From: an uncultured bacterium
Lineage (GTDB): Bacteria; Patescibacteriota; Minisyncoccia; Moranbacterales; GWC2-37-73
Length of the DNA stretch: 11,413 nt
Direction: 5' to 3'
NCBI GenBank assembly: GCA_903824515.1
Contig: CAIJXA010000105.1
Location: forward strand, 1-11,413
Shown: positions 1 through 6,181 of the stretch, piece by piece
Layout: each line of letters starts with the position of its first letter
Numbering within the stretch: the first letter of the stretch is position 1
The notes under the pieces: generated by a model
Seen by the model: only the letters and a program-made list of their open reading frames with translations
The model's database searches: none
What the model was told of the DNA's origin: nothing
Made by a program: the position numbers and the translations under genes

Positions 1-457
1 CAGAGCTGACGAAGGTACTCCTTTTAAGGTTTGCAAGGGCACAAACATTCAAGATGCCGTTATTATGCATGGTCTTCTTAATGAATTTGTTGAAGACGAA
101 CATGGTAATAAATTTTCTATTTTAATTGGTTCACATACAACCATTGGGCATGCTGCATTGGTTCATGGGCCCGCTAAAATAGGAAAAAAGACTTTCATTG
201 GGTTTAAATCGGTTGTGCACCGCTCTACTGTAGGGAGAAATTGCTATGTGGGAATTGGGGCTATCATTGAGGGAGTTGATATTGGTGATTTCCGCTATGT
301 TCGCTCTGGCATGGTTGTCGATTGTCAGACTATTGCAGATAGCTTACCTATGGTGACTGATGAGCAAAAAGAGTTTAATAAAAAAGTCGTGGATAAAAAT
401 AAAAATCTTATTAAAGTTTATCAGAAAAGGAGAGTTAATCATGATCATGCTACCTGA
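1..457 (+). CDS. Gamma-class carbonic anhydrase (CcmM/Cam-like), 5'-truncated by window edge
   Basis: The reading frame is open from base 2 to the TGA at 455-457, so the gene starts before the window; the ATG at 65 is internal. The visible part is left-handed beta-helix sequence. It closely follows the N-terminal domain of cyanobacterial CcmM and archaeal Cam: it opens with RADEGTPF, then has NIQDAVIMHGL, a GHAALVHGP segment, an FIGF turn and a C-terminal helical tail. The three zinc histidines of the family are all present: His of IMHGL (68-70) and the two of GHAALVHG (149-151, 164-166). The Arg/Asp/Glu of RADEG, used for trimer contacts and proton handling in Cam, are also present. The acidic loop after the first histidine is short, as in CcmM. 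By family knowledge it would hydrate CO2 to bicarbonate as a cytosolic trimer. The RuBisCO-small-subunit-like repeats of full CcmM are absent because the protein ends after the helix. It could be a non-catalytic hexapeptide acyltransferase relative, but the intact ligands argue for an enzyme. Confidence 0.9.
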   Translation, partial: RADEGTPFKVCKGTNIQDAVIMHGLLNEFVEDEHGNKFSILIGSHTTIGHAALVHGPAKIGKKTFIGFKSVVHRSTVGRNCYVGIGAIIEGVDIGDFRYVRSGMVVDCQTIADSLPMVTDEQKEFNKKVVDKNKNLIKVYQKRRVNHDHAT

Positions 458-474
458 TTAAGTAGTATTTCTTG

Positions 475-510
475 AAAGCACTGTTGTGTAATTTAACAAC
501 GGTGCTTTTT
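475..510 (+). terminator. Rho-independent terminator of the carbonic anhydrase gene
   Basis: A 12-bp stem with one G-T wobble (475-486 with 497-508) and a 10-nt loop is followed at once by a T run at 506-510 and another at 513-516. It sits 18 nt after the stop codon and directly before the promoter of the next gene, so the two plus-strand genes are separate transcription units. Confidence 0.85.
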
Positions 511-525
511 CCTTTTCCAAAAAAG

Positions 526-534
526 TGGTATAAT
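526..534 (+). promoter_or_regulatory. Extended -10 promoter of the DUF4349-like gene
   Basis: TATAAT at 529-534 is preceded by TG one base upstream (526-527), giving an extended -10 element. No good -35 box lies 16-18 bp upstream; that stretch is the T-rich tail of the previous terminator. The predicted start near 541 leaves a leader of about 27 nt before the ATG at 568. Confidence 0.6.
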
Positions 535-567
535 ATTCTTAGCTAAAACTTTTTTAAAAAAAATAAA

Positions 568-1560
568 ATGAACACAAAAGAAAATATCGCCAAGGGCGAA
601 AAAAAGATTGAGACAAAAAGCGATTTGATTCACACTAAAAGAAAGAAAACAATTTTACTTTTTTTGCTTTTAGCTGCAGTGCTTTTTGCGGTGCTTATCA
701 TTGTTGCCAAATTTTCTCAGCAGAAATCAAACGTAAGCAGTTCGGTGACGGTTGGCAGCTATGGCACAGGGGTTTCCGCAGGATCTGCGGGTGTTGCTTA
801 TCCGACTCCAGCTTTGCCAGTTGATAATTCAGATCAGTTTTATGCTCCTGGGGATGCAGCTGAAAATGGTGAGCTTTCCTTGGCAGTTTCGGATTTGAGT
901 CAGGCGCAAAAAAGTGTCAGTGCTATTGCTCAAAAAAATGGTGGCAGTGTTTATTCGACTCATATAACCTATGGTTCAAACAGTCCTAAGAAATGCGTTA
1001 TCGTTGTGCAGGTTCCAGCTCAACAATTTGAAAAAACTTTTGAAGCACTCAAATTGCTCGCAACTAAAATTTTTCAAGAATCAACTCAAAAAATTGAATT
1101 GAGAAGTAATATTATTTATCCGATGGCAGCAACTCAGGGAGCCTCAGTCGAAATTCCAAAGGCAACCACTGACATTGCGAATACTGACAATGTTGATAGT
1201 AAATCAGTTGCAAATAACGAAACCACTTCAACTTCAGCTGCAGCGCCATCGATTGCTATTGCGCCGGCTTATTATCCGCAGACAGTCCAAGATAAAGGTT
1301 ATATCAAGGTAACTTTTGTTGATGATAACCGAAGTGTGTCAACAGTTCAACGAGATATTAGTGGTAAATTATGGATTGCCTTCTTCATTAAAACTTTTTT
1401 TGTGATGCTGCTGTTGGCGTGCTTGATTTTATTGGTTGCAAAAAGTTTTAAGATTTTACGTCACGCCAGAGCAGAAAGAAAAAACAAAATTGTCCAGACC
1501 ACCATCACTCGTCAATTTTCAAAAAACCGAAAAGCAGTAGTGAAAATAAAGAAGAAATAA
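568..1560 (+). CDS. DUF4349-like two-helix membrane protein
   Basis: A 330-residue membrane-anchored protein. A lysine-rich N-terminus (1-27) leads into a hydrophobic helix at about 28-48. Residues 103-175 resemble the DUF4349 core: SLAVSDL, an AIAQKNGGSVYS segment, then IVVQVPAQQFEKTFEAL. The family shows the same order of an alternating strand, a Gly-Gly turn and a conserved VPA..F motif. A Ser/Thr/Ala-rich insert (about 189-240) replaces the coiled coil usual in this family. A last strand (246-260) precedes a second transmembrane helix (about 269-291) and a very basic tail. The predicted topology puts both ends in the cytoplasm and the domain outside. No biochemical role is established for DUF4349. 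The ATG at 568 has no Shine-Dalgarno sequence but fits the promoter distance. Assignment to the family is by motif pattern only. Confidence 0.72.
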   Translation: MNTKENIAKGEKKIETKSDLIHTKRKKTILLFLLLAAVLFAVLIIVAKFSQQKSNVSSSVTVGSYGTGVSAGSAGVAYPTPALPVDNSDQFYAPGDAAENGELSLAVSDLSQAQKSVSAIAQKNGGSVYSTHITYGSNSPKKCVIVVQVPAQQFEKTFEALKLLATKIFQESTQKIELRSNIIYPMAATQGASVEIPKATTDIANTDNVDSKSVANNETTSTSAAAPSIAIAPAYYPQTVQDKGYIKVTFVDDNRSVSTVQRDISGKLWIAFFIKTFFVMLLLACLILLVAKSFKILRHARAERKNKIVQTTITRQFSKNRKAVVKIKKK

Positions 1561-1580
1561 TTTCCCTTTTGAATAAAAAC

Positions 1581-1606
1581 AAAAAACCTCAGCAATGAGG
1601 TTTTTT
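1581..1606. terminator. Bidirectional terminator with GCAA tetraloop
   Basis: A perfect stem of six A-T pairs plus CCTCA/TGAGG (1581-1591 with 1596-1606) closes on a GCAA loop, a GNRA tetraloop. The A run on one side and the T run on the other allow it to stop the DUF4349-like gene on the plus strand and the tRNA transcript on the minus strand. Confidence 0.85.
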
Positions 1607-1610
1607 ATAT

Positions 1611-1648
1611 GGCTACGCCCCGTGATGAGCGTAGCGAATTTTACGGGG
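1611..1648 (-). other. tRNA-Leu 3' trailer with overlapping inverted repeats
   Basis: Between the tRNA and the terminator are two interleaved inverted repeats: GCTACGC/GCGTAGC (1612-1618 with 1629-1635) and CCCCGT/ACGGGG (1618-1623 with 1643-1648). They share base 1618 and cross each other, so they would form alternative hairpins or a pseudoknot. The second arm abuts the mature tRNA 3' end. A role in 3' processing is possible but not shown. Confidence 0.45.
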
Positions 1649-1730
1649 TGCCCAAGGGGAGACTCGAACTCCCATGGCTTGCGCCACACGATTTTGAGTC
1701 GTGCGTGTATACCAATTCCACCACTTGGGC
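1649..1730 (-). tRNA. tRNA-Leu (anticodon CAA)
   Basis: Read on the minus strand, a 7-bp acceptor stem (GCCCAAG with CTTGGGC) encloses the whole structure. The anticodon stem is CACGA/TCGTG and its seven-base loop CTCAAAA carries anticodon CAA (1694-1696), which reads the leucine codon UUG. The T arm contains GTTCGAGTC. A variable region with its own short stem lies between the anticodon and T stems, as expected for a class II tRNA, though it is short. The gene ends at discriminator A (1649) followed by CCC, so CCA must be added by nucleotidyltransferase. A possible promoter has TATAAC (1737-1742) six bases before the tRNA, with only a weak -35 near 1761-1766. Confidence 0.92.
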
Positions 1731-2007
1731 CTGATAGTTATAAAGTTGAAAGTTTGTAAAGTTTAAAAGTGAGGTCTGGAAAAACTTAAATCTTTATAAC
1801 TTTATGAACGTTATAAATGTTACGAACATTACGAACATTACAACTTTTATAACTCCCTTATAGTAGCCATTTGAAAGTCATTTGTCAATGTGCTATTATT
1901 ACATTGTTGCACTGTTTCATTGTCACATTGTTTTGTTACTGTTTGTGGCTTTGCATTCTGTAGAATTTTTAGCAATGTAACAATATAACAATTTAGCAAT
2001 GTAAAAG
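1731..2007. repeat. Low-complexity AT-rich spacer between tRNA-Leu and parA
   Basis: No gene is seen in these 277 bases. The left half repeats words such as GTTATAAA and ACGAACATT (1801-1852). The right half repeats CATTGTTGC/CATTGTCAC/CATTGTTTTGTTAC (1899-1938) and then their complements GCAATGTAACAAT (1971-2004). TTACATTG (1899-1906) and CAATGTAA (1997-2004) are exact inverted arms ending just before the parA start. A TAGAAT at 1961-1966 could be the parA -10 but has no convincing -35. Confidence 0.6.
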
Positions 2008-2781
2008 ATGGCTAAAATAATCTCACTGATAAATCAAAAGGGCGGAGTTGGAAAAACAACCACGGCTATTAATCTGGCAACCTATTTGGCGGATTTTGGC
2101 AAGAGGGTTTTGTTGGTTGATCTTGATCCGCAAGGAAATGCTTCATCTGGGCTAGGAATTGATATCCGTAGTCTCCAGCAGGGCTTGTATCACACTTTAG
2201 TTGGCGGCGTTCATCCGCGCAATGTTATTATGAAACTTGAAAGCGCCAAACACGACCTAATGCCATCCTCGCAAGACTTGGCTGGGGCGGGAGTTGAGAT
2301 GGTGCATTTAGACAATCGCGAGTTTAAACTTTATGACGTCCTGCGTCAAGTTCGAGGTGATTATGACTATATTATTATTGATAGTCCGCCAAGTTTAGGT
2401 TTATTGACAATTAACGGCTTGGTAGCTAGTGACGAAGTACTGATTCCTGTTCAGACTGAATATTATGCTCTGGAGGGCCTGAGTCAACTTTTGCAGACCA
2501 TAGAACTGGTGCAAACTCATCTGCAGCCAAATTTGAAGATTATGGGGGCAATCCTGACAATGTATGATCGACGCAACCGGCTCGCGCGCCAAGTTGTCAA
2601 AGAAATGCGTAATCATTTCCCCGGACACGTCTTTGATAGCGTCATCCCGCGCAGTGTCCGGCTAGCCGAAGCGCCAAGTTATGGTAAATCAATTTTAAGT
2701 TTCGATGGACTTTCCAAGGGCGCTCGTTCTTACAGATCATTGGCCCGAGAAATTATCGCAAAGGACGAAATTAAAAAATAA
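2008..2781 (+). CDS. parA: Chromosome-partitioning ATPase ParA (Soj)
   Basis: A 257-residue deviant-Walker ATPase of the ParA/MinD family. It has the signature P-loop KGGVGKTT at 11-18 (K11 signature, K16 nucleotide-binding), the A' motif LLVDLDPQGN at 35-44 and Walker B IIIDSPPSLG at 122-131. The length is typical of chromosomal Soj and there is no N-terminal HTH extension as in plasmid ParA. The ATP-bound dimer binds DNA non-specifically; ParB stimulates hydrolysis, which drives origin segregation. It lies upstream of parB on the same strand, the usual order, but 145 bp apart rather than overlapping. The start at 2008 follows a weak AAAAG and lacks a proper Shine-Dalgarno sequence; it puts the P-loop at its normal distance from the N-terminus. 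Confidence 0.96.
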   Translation: MAKIISLINQKGGVGKTTTAINLATYLADFGKRVLLVDLDPQGNASSGLGIDIRSLQQGLYHTLVGGVHPRNVIMKLESAKHDLMPSSQDLAGAGVEMVHLDNREFKLYDVLRQVRGDYDYIIIDSPPSLGLLTINGLVASDEVLIPVQTEYYALEGLSQLLQTIELVQTHLQPNLKIMGAILTMYDRRNRLARQVVKEMRNHFPGHVFDSVIPRSVRLAEAPSYGKSILSFDGLSKGARSYRSLAREIIAKDEIKK

Positions 2782-2926
2782 AATATAGATATTTTATAAA
2801 TTTTAAATTAGAAATTTGAAATTTTAAATCAATTTTAAACGTTAAAATGCAAAATGATTTATTGAAAATTTATTCATTTTTCATTCATTTTAAATTAAAA
2901 ATTTAAAATTTAAAATTAATTGTGTT
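2782..2926. repeat. TTTAAATT-rich spacer inside the parAB locus
   Basis: These 145 bases between parA and parB consist almost entirely of variants of TTTAAATT and its self-complement, with very few G or C bases. No ORF, Shine-Dalgarno sequence or terminator with a GC stem is seen. The stretch may hold a parB promoter in such AT-rich sequence, but no single site can be chosen. Confidence 0.6.
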
Positions 2927-3841
2927 ATGTCACAACAATTCGGACTTGGCAGGGGACTGTCATCGCTTATTCCCAATAAACAAGGTGCGCCAGAACCACT
3001 TCAGGGAAGTGATGATTTTTCGCAAAAAATAATTGCCACCTCCAACGAAGAGGCGATTCGGGGCGACAAGTATATCATCGAAGTTGATGTTAATCATATT
3101 GTAGCTAATCCGCATCAACCCCGACATTTTTTTGATGAGGAAAAATTGCAAAATTTGGCAGATTCAATCAAGAATCATGGCATTATCCAACCGTTGGTGG
3201 TCAGTAAAAATGGCAATCAATATGAACTGATTGCTGGTGAGCGCAGATTTCAAGCCGCCAAGCTGGCGGGACTCAAAAAAGTTCCCGTGATTGTCAAAGA
3301 CGTCAGTGAACTTGAAAAATTGGAGTTGGCAATCATTGAAAACATTCAGCGGCATGATCTTAATCCGATTGAAGAGGGTAGGGCTTATCAAACTTTGGCT
3401 GAGCAGCATCAAATGAGTCAGGAAGAAATTGCAGCCAAGATGGGTAAAAGTCGAAGTCTGGTGGCCAACAAAATGAGGCTTTTGAATTTGCCGATTGAAG
3501 TGCAAAAAGGACTTATTGATGGAAAAATAACCGAAGGTCATGCTAAGACTATTTTGTCACTGGATAATCCTGAAAAGCAACGCGCCCTTTATGAGCTGAT
3601 TCTGAAGAGCAATCTGACAGTCAGGCAAGCAGAAGACAAGACCAAGGAAGTCTCTGTTCGTTCATATCATCGCAGTGCAAGCATTGATCCTGAGCTTAAG
3701 AGAGTTGAAGATGAATTAATAAACCTGCTCGGCACCAAAGTCAAAGTTTCTAAATCCGGCGACGGCGGAAAAATCTTGATTGAATATTACTGCCATGAAG
3801 ACTTGGAGTCATTGATTGAGAAAATATCCAACAAGATATGA
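2927..3841 (+). CDS. parB: Chromosome-partitioning protein ParB (Spo0J), CTP-dependent clamp
   Basis: A full-length 304-residue ParB. The N-terminal LGRGLSSLIP (7-16) matches the segment that contacts ParA. A linker leads to the CTP-binding N domain, with NPHQPRHFF at 61-69 and the GERR box at 104-107. ENIQRHDLNPIEEGRAY (138-154) follows, then the parS-reading helix-turn-helix (about 163-184). The C-terminal dimerisation domain (about 257-304) carries GTKVKV and ILIEYYCHEDLESLI, close to B. subtilis Spo0J. The GERR box reads GERRFQA; Spo0J has Arg where this protein has Gln109. Known ParB proteins load at parS and slide as CTP-gated clamps, marking the origin region for ParA and SMC. The ATG has no Shine-Dalgarno sequence. 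No parS copy was found in the window. Confidence 0.95.
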   Translation: MSQQFGLGRGLSSLIPNKQGAPEPLQGSDDFSQKIIATSNEEAIRGDKYIIEVDVNHIVANPHQPRHFFDEEKLQNLADSIKNHGIIQPLVVSKNGNQYELIAGERRFQAAKLAGLKKVPVIVKDVSELEKLELAIIENIQRHDLNPIEEGRAYQTLAEQHQMSQEEIAAKMGKSRSLVANKMRLLNLPIEVQKGLIDGKITEGHAKTILSLDNPEKQRALYELILKSNLTVRQAEDKTKEVSVRSYHRSASIDPELKRVEDELINLLGTKVKVSKSGDGGKILIEYYCHEDLESLIEKISNKI

Positions 3842-3883
3842 AAAATAATAAGCAATTTTAAATTACAAATTCCAACCGCAGCC

Positions 3884-3906
3884 AGAGCCCTCCAGGGCTC
3901 TTTTTT
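3884..3906 (+). terminator. Rho-independent terminator of parAB
   Basis: The perfect 7-bp GC-rich stem AGAGCCC/GGGCTCT (3884-3890 with 3895-3901) has loop TCCA and a run of six T bases (3901-3906), 43 nt after the parB stop. Flanking CCAAC (3872-3876) and GTTGG (3907-3911) could extend the pairing. Confidence 0.85.
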
Positions 3907-3944
3907 GTTGGTTAAAATTAGTCCGAAATAAAATATTTATTTGC

Positions 3945-4106
3945 AAAAAGGAGACTCAAGAAACAAAGCATTGGCTAAGAATGCTGAAGGCTTGCGCTCC
4001 TGAAAAAGAAACAGAGGTTAGAGTTTTTTCACAAGAATGTCATGAGCTGTTGCTGATTTTTCAAAAAATAATCAGCACATTGATTGCCAATCAGAAAAAT
4101 GAGTAA
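3945..4106 (+). pseudogene. Remnant of a four-helix-bundle (S23/IVP family) protein gene
   Basis: In one plus-strand frame the bases read KKETQETKHWLRMLKA, then an acidic stretch, then QECHELLLIFQKIISTLIANQ, ending at TAA 4104-4106. This resembles the C-terminal half of the four helix bundle proteins first named for the 23S rRNA intervening sequence (S23/IVP family). There a KEARE(T/S)xYWLRLL helix is followed by a CEEL-containing helix with small and basic residues to the end. Only about 53 residues are present against roughly 115-125 in the family. No start codon precedes the homologous part; the first ATG (3981) falls after the WLR helix. The 5' half appears deleted, possibly when the parB terminator region moved next to it. 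The family call is from recalled patterns. A short functional peptide from 3981 cannot be excluded. Confidence 0.5.
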
Positions 4107-4253
4107 CTTAAATAGTTTTCAGTGATCAGTTTTTGTATAATTTCCAATGAAAATTGAAGCATTGAAAATTAAATGAAAATTGTAAATTGTAAATTGAAAA
4201 TTAATCAAGATCTGCTCGTGCGAAGGTAGTTTAATTAGCAGCAAGAAGGTGTT
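4107..4253. other. AT-rich spacer with GAAAATTGTAAATT repeats
   Basis: No gene is seen. The part from about 4147 to 4202 is built of variants of GAAAATTGAAGC, GAAAATTAAAT and GTAAATT. An isolated TATAAT at 4136-4141 has no acceptable -35 box and no ORF behind it. Confidence 0.5.
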
Positions 4254-4288
4254 GGAGGTCGAGCCTCCATTAGGTAGGCTCGACCTCC
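4254..4288. repeat. Perfect 13-bp hairpin downstream of rel (repeat family member 1)
   Basis: GGAGGTCGAGCCT (4254-4266) and AGGCTCGACCTCC (4276-4288) are exact inverted repeats around a 9-nt loop, 43 nt beyond the rel stop. No T run follows on either strand, so it is not a standard intrinsic terminator. Its right arm matches the left arm of the hairpin at 6748-6778 at 11 of 13 bases, so the two look like copies of one dispersed element. Confidence 0.75.
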
Positions 4289-4330
4289 TTGTAGTCACCA
4301 GTGATTTATTTGATTCAATATAATCCTTGC

Positions 4331-5824
4331 TTACTTAATTAGCCCTTCTTTCCTCAATTCTCTTTTGATGTGAGATTTGGCAGCGGAGGTTTTGACAAAT
4401 TTCAGCCAATCTTGGTTGGGACTTTTGCGATCCTTGGAGGTCATGATTTCAACTACCTCACCATTTTTGATGTGATGATCAAGTGGCACTATCTTGTTGT
4501 CAATTTTTGCTCCTACTGTGTGATTGCCAATCTCGCCATGAATTGCATAGGCAAAATCAACCGGAGTGGCTTCTTCTGGAAGATCAATGATATCACCAAG
4601 TGGAGTGAAGGCGAAGATGTGATTTTTGAAAAAATCAATGTTGAGACTCTCGATGAACTCTTCATCATCTCTGCCAATTTCAGTTTGCCACTCTCGCAGT
4701 TGCTTGACCCATTCAATTTCCTTGACTGGCTCGCTTTTTTTAGTTGTTCTAAAAATGTAGTCTTTCCATTTCTTCTTTTTGCTTTCGCTATAGATCCAAT
4801 GAGCAGCTATTCCGAATTCTGCTTCCGAGTGCATTTTTTTGGTTCTAATTTGAACTTCGATAATTCTTCCGTCCGGTCCGAAAACGGTGGTGTGAATTGA
4901 TTGATATCCATTTGGTTTCGGAAGGGAAACATAATCTTTGATGCGGCCAATCATGGGACGATATTTTTTGTGAACGATTCCAAGGGTTTCATAGCAGTCA
5001 GCAATTTCAGAGACTATAATTCGTACAGCCGCAAGATCATAGACACGATTGATATCCATATCATGTTTTTTCATTTTAAGAAAAAGGCTGTAAATGCTTT
5101 TCGCTCGGCCACTAGTTTCAATAATGGTGACGCCAGCTTTTTTCATCTCTGTTTCAAGCTCTGCTATTGCTTGAATGACATATTTTTCTTTTTCTTCATA
5201 GTGTTTCTCCTCTAAGTCTTTGACCAGCTCATAATTTTTGGGATCAAGATATTTAAATGACAAATCCTGAAGTTGGGATTTCATCTCTCCCATTCCGAGT
5301 CTATTGGCAATTGGTGCAAAAACTTCCATAGTTTCGTGAGCGATGCGAATTTGTTTGTCTGGGGGATTGTACTCAAGCGTACGCATGTTGTGAAGGCGAT
5401 CGGCAAGCTTGATGATGACAACTCGGATGTCAGTTGCCATGGCCAAGAGCATTTTGCGGAGATTCTCTAAAAAATATTCCTCATGAGAGCCACGTAGCTT
5501 TATTTTCCCGAGTTTCGTTACTCCATCGACTAAGCTGGCAATTTCGTTGCCAAATTCTTTTTCAATTTCTGCAAGTGGCACTGGCGTGTCTTCTGGAACA
5601 TCATGCAAGAGTCCAGCTGAAATTGTTTTTCCGCCCATCCCAAGTCCAGCCAGAATTATTGCAACTGCAATTGGATGCTGGACATAGTCCTGTCCACTGC
5701 GTCTTTTTTGACCTTTATGAGCTTTTATTGCAAGTTCATAAGCCTTCGTAATAACTTTTTTTCTTTCATCCGAAGGCGGTGTTTGAAAGGCGCTGAAAAT
5801 GTCTTGAAGGGTTAAATCGTTCAT
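4331..5824 (-). CDS. rel: Bifunctional (p)ppGpp synthetase/hydrolase Rel, lacking C-terminal regulatory domains
   Basis: A 497-residue RelA/SpoT homologue. The HD hydrolase domain (about 22-190) is intact: H50, the HDVPEDT motif at 74-80, and LADRLHNMRTL at 140-150. The synthetase domain (about 230-345) is also intact: GRAKSIYS (239-246), catalytic D263 in YDLAAVR, GRIKDY (293-298), the stacking Y307 in PNGYQSIHT, and E323 in EVQIRTKKMHSEAEFG. A TGS domain follows (about 402-463, from FAFTPLGD). The protein ends some 34 residues later. The helical, zinc-finger/conserved-cysteine and ACT/RRM domains of full Rel proteins (about 700-740 residues) are missing. Both ppGpp synthesis and hydrolysis should be possible, but ribosome sensing of uncharged tRNA, which uses the missing parts, is likely altered. 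The ATG at 5824 has no Shine-Dalgarno sequence; a fair promoter lies just upstream. Confidence 0.95.
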   Translation of the reverse strand: MNDLTLQDIFSAFQTPPSDERKKVITKAYELAIKAHKGQKRRSGQDYVQHPIAVAIILAGLGMGGKTISAGLLHDVPEDTPVPLAEIEKEFGNEIASLVDGVTKLGKIKLRGSHEEYFLENLRKMLLAMATDIRVVIIKLADRLHNMRTLEYNPPDKQIRIAHETMEVFAPIANRLGMGEMKSQLQDLSFKYLDPKNYELVKDLEEKHYEEKEKYVIQAIAELETEMKKAGVTIIETSGRAKSIYSLFLKMKKHDMDINRVYDLAAVRIIVSEIADCYETLGIVHKKYRPMIGRIKDYVSLPKPNGYQSIHTTVFGPDGRIIEVQIRTKKMHSEAEFGIAAHWIYSESKKKKWKDYIFRTTKKSEPVKEIEWVKQLREWQTEIGRDDEEFIESLNIDFFKNHIFAFTPLGDIIDLPEEATPVDFAYAIHGEIGNHTVGAKIDNKIVPLDHHIKNGEVVEIMTSKDRKSPNQDWLKFVKTSAAKSHIKRELRKEGLIK

Positions 5825-5864
5825 ATTATTTTAATACAATCTAAATAACGATATTACTTTCTTT

Positions 5865-5893
5865 AGTATAGATTAGCACGTGAGATGAGGCAA
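5865..5893 (-). promoter_or_regulatory. Candidate rel promoter
   Basis: On the minus strand TTGCCT (5888-5893) and TATACT (5865-5870) are separated by exactly 17 bp. Four of six -35 bases and five of six -10 bases match the consensus. Transcription would start near 5858, about 34 nt before the rel ATG. Confidence 0.45.
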
Positions 5894-5938
5894 GAAACAT
5901 GAATCAGCAATCAGTAACTAGTAAGTAGCAATCAGGAA

Positions 5939-5965
5939 TTGACAATTATATAGTTTCGGTATAAT
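5939..5965 (+). promoter_or_regulatory. Orphan plus-strand promoter, perfect hexamers, 15-bp spacer
   Basis: TTGACA (5939-5944) and TATAAT (5960-5965) are both perfect, 15 bp apart, slightly short of optimal. There is no plus-strand ORF downstream. About 18 nt after the -10 an A/T hairpin with a T run begins (5983-6016), so any transcript may end within about 45 nt. It may be the relic of a lost gene. Confidence 0.45.
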
Positions 5966-5982
5966 CTTTTAAATTTTTCATA

Positions 5983-6016
5983 AAAAAAATTACGTAACAA
6001 ATTACGTAATTTTTTT
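5983..6016. terminator. AT-only 15-bp hairpin with A/T runs on both sides
   Basis: Seven A bases plus TTACGTAA (5983-5997) pair exactly with TTACGTAA plus seven T bases (6002-6016) around loop CAAA. The symmetric shape could end transcripts from either side: the orphan promoter at 5939-5965 or minus-strand read-through from the small gene at 6182-6424. With little GC in the stem it would be a weak terminator. Confidence 0.55.
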
Positions 6017-6037
6017 AATTAGTATTTTCCTAAAAAG

Positions 6038-6077
6038 CTAAGGAGCTAGTCTTTCATTTCTCCCTCTTTCTCGAATC
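6038..6077 (-). repeat. Displaced copy of the topA 3' end (direct repeat of 6934-6973)
   Basis: Bases 6044-6077 match 6940-6973 at 33 of 34 positions; with seven more on the left the match is 37 of 40. In the real topA this is the sequence for the last ten residues (GFEKEEEMKD), the TAG stop and a few bases after it. In the copy one Glu codon has become Gly. Similarity ends abruptly at GAATC, so it is a true fragment rather than a diverged second topA. It lies in the same orientation as topA. Confidence 0.85.
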
Positions 6078-6102
6078 ATTCAAGATTATAAATTGTGCAT
6101 GA
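6073..6102. repeat. Direct repeat with 6656-6685
   Basis: GAATCATTCAAG is exact in both places and the next 18 bases (ending in GCATGA) match at 14 positions, so 26 of 30 overall. The left copy overlaps the last five bases of the topA-tail fragment; the right copy lies upstream of the small minus-strand gene. Together they bracket that gene. Confidence 0.65.
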
Positions 6103-6116
6103 AGCAAGAATAGCTT

Positions 6117-6150
6117 AAAAACTCCTAAGCACTTAAATTATTGCTTAGGA
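6117..6150 (-). terminator. Rho-independent terminator of the small gene at 6182-6424
   Basis: Read on the minus strand, TCCTAAGCA and TGCTTAGGA (6142-6150 with 6123-6131) form a perfect 9-bp stem with a 10-nt loop. One G and then five T bases follow (6117-6121). The stem begins 31 nt after the stop codon. Confidence 0.75.
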
Positions 6151-6181
6151 ATTGTAGTGTTGGTATTTTTGATTTCTCAAT

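Noticed and set aside
1912..1927. TGTTTCA half-site resembling parS upstream of parA
   Set aside because: Only the left half of the TGTTTCACGTGAAACA palindrome is present; the right half does not match, and the word is part of the local CATTGT repeats.
4254..4288. Intrinsic terminator for rel
   Set aside because: The stem is strong but no T run follows on the minus strand, so it is listed as a repeat instead.
4370..5751. Several plus-strand ORFs of 65-176 codons opposite rel
   Set aside because: All are shadows of the strongly conserved rel reading frame and have no ribosome binding sites or motifs.
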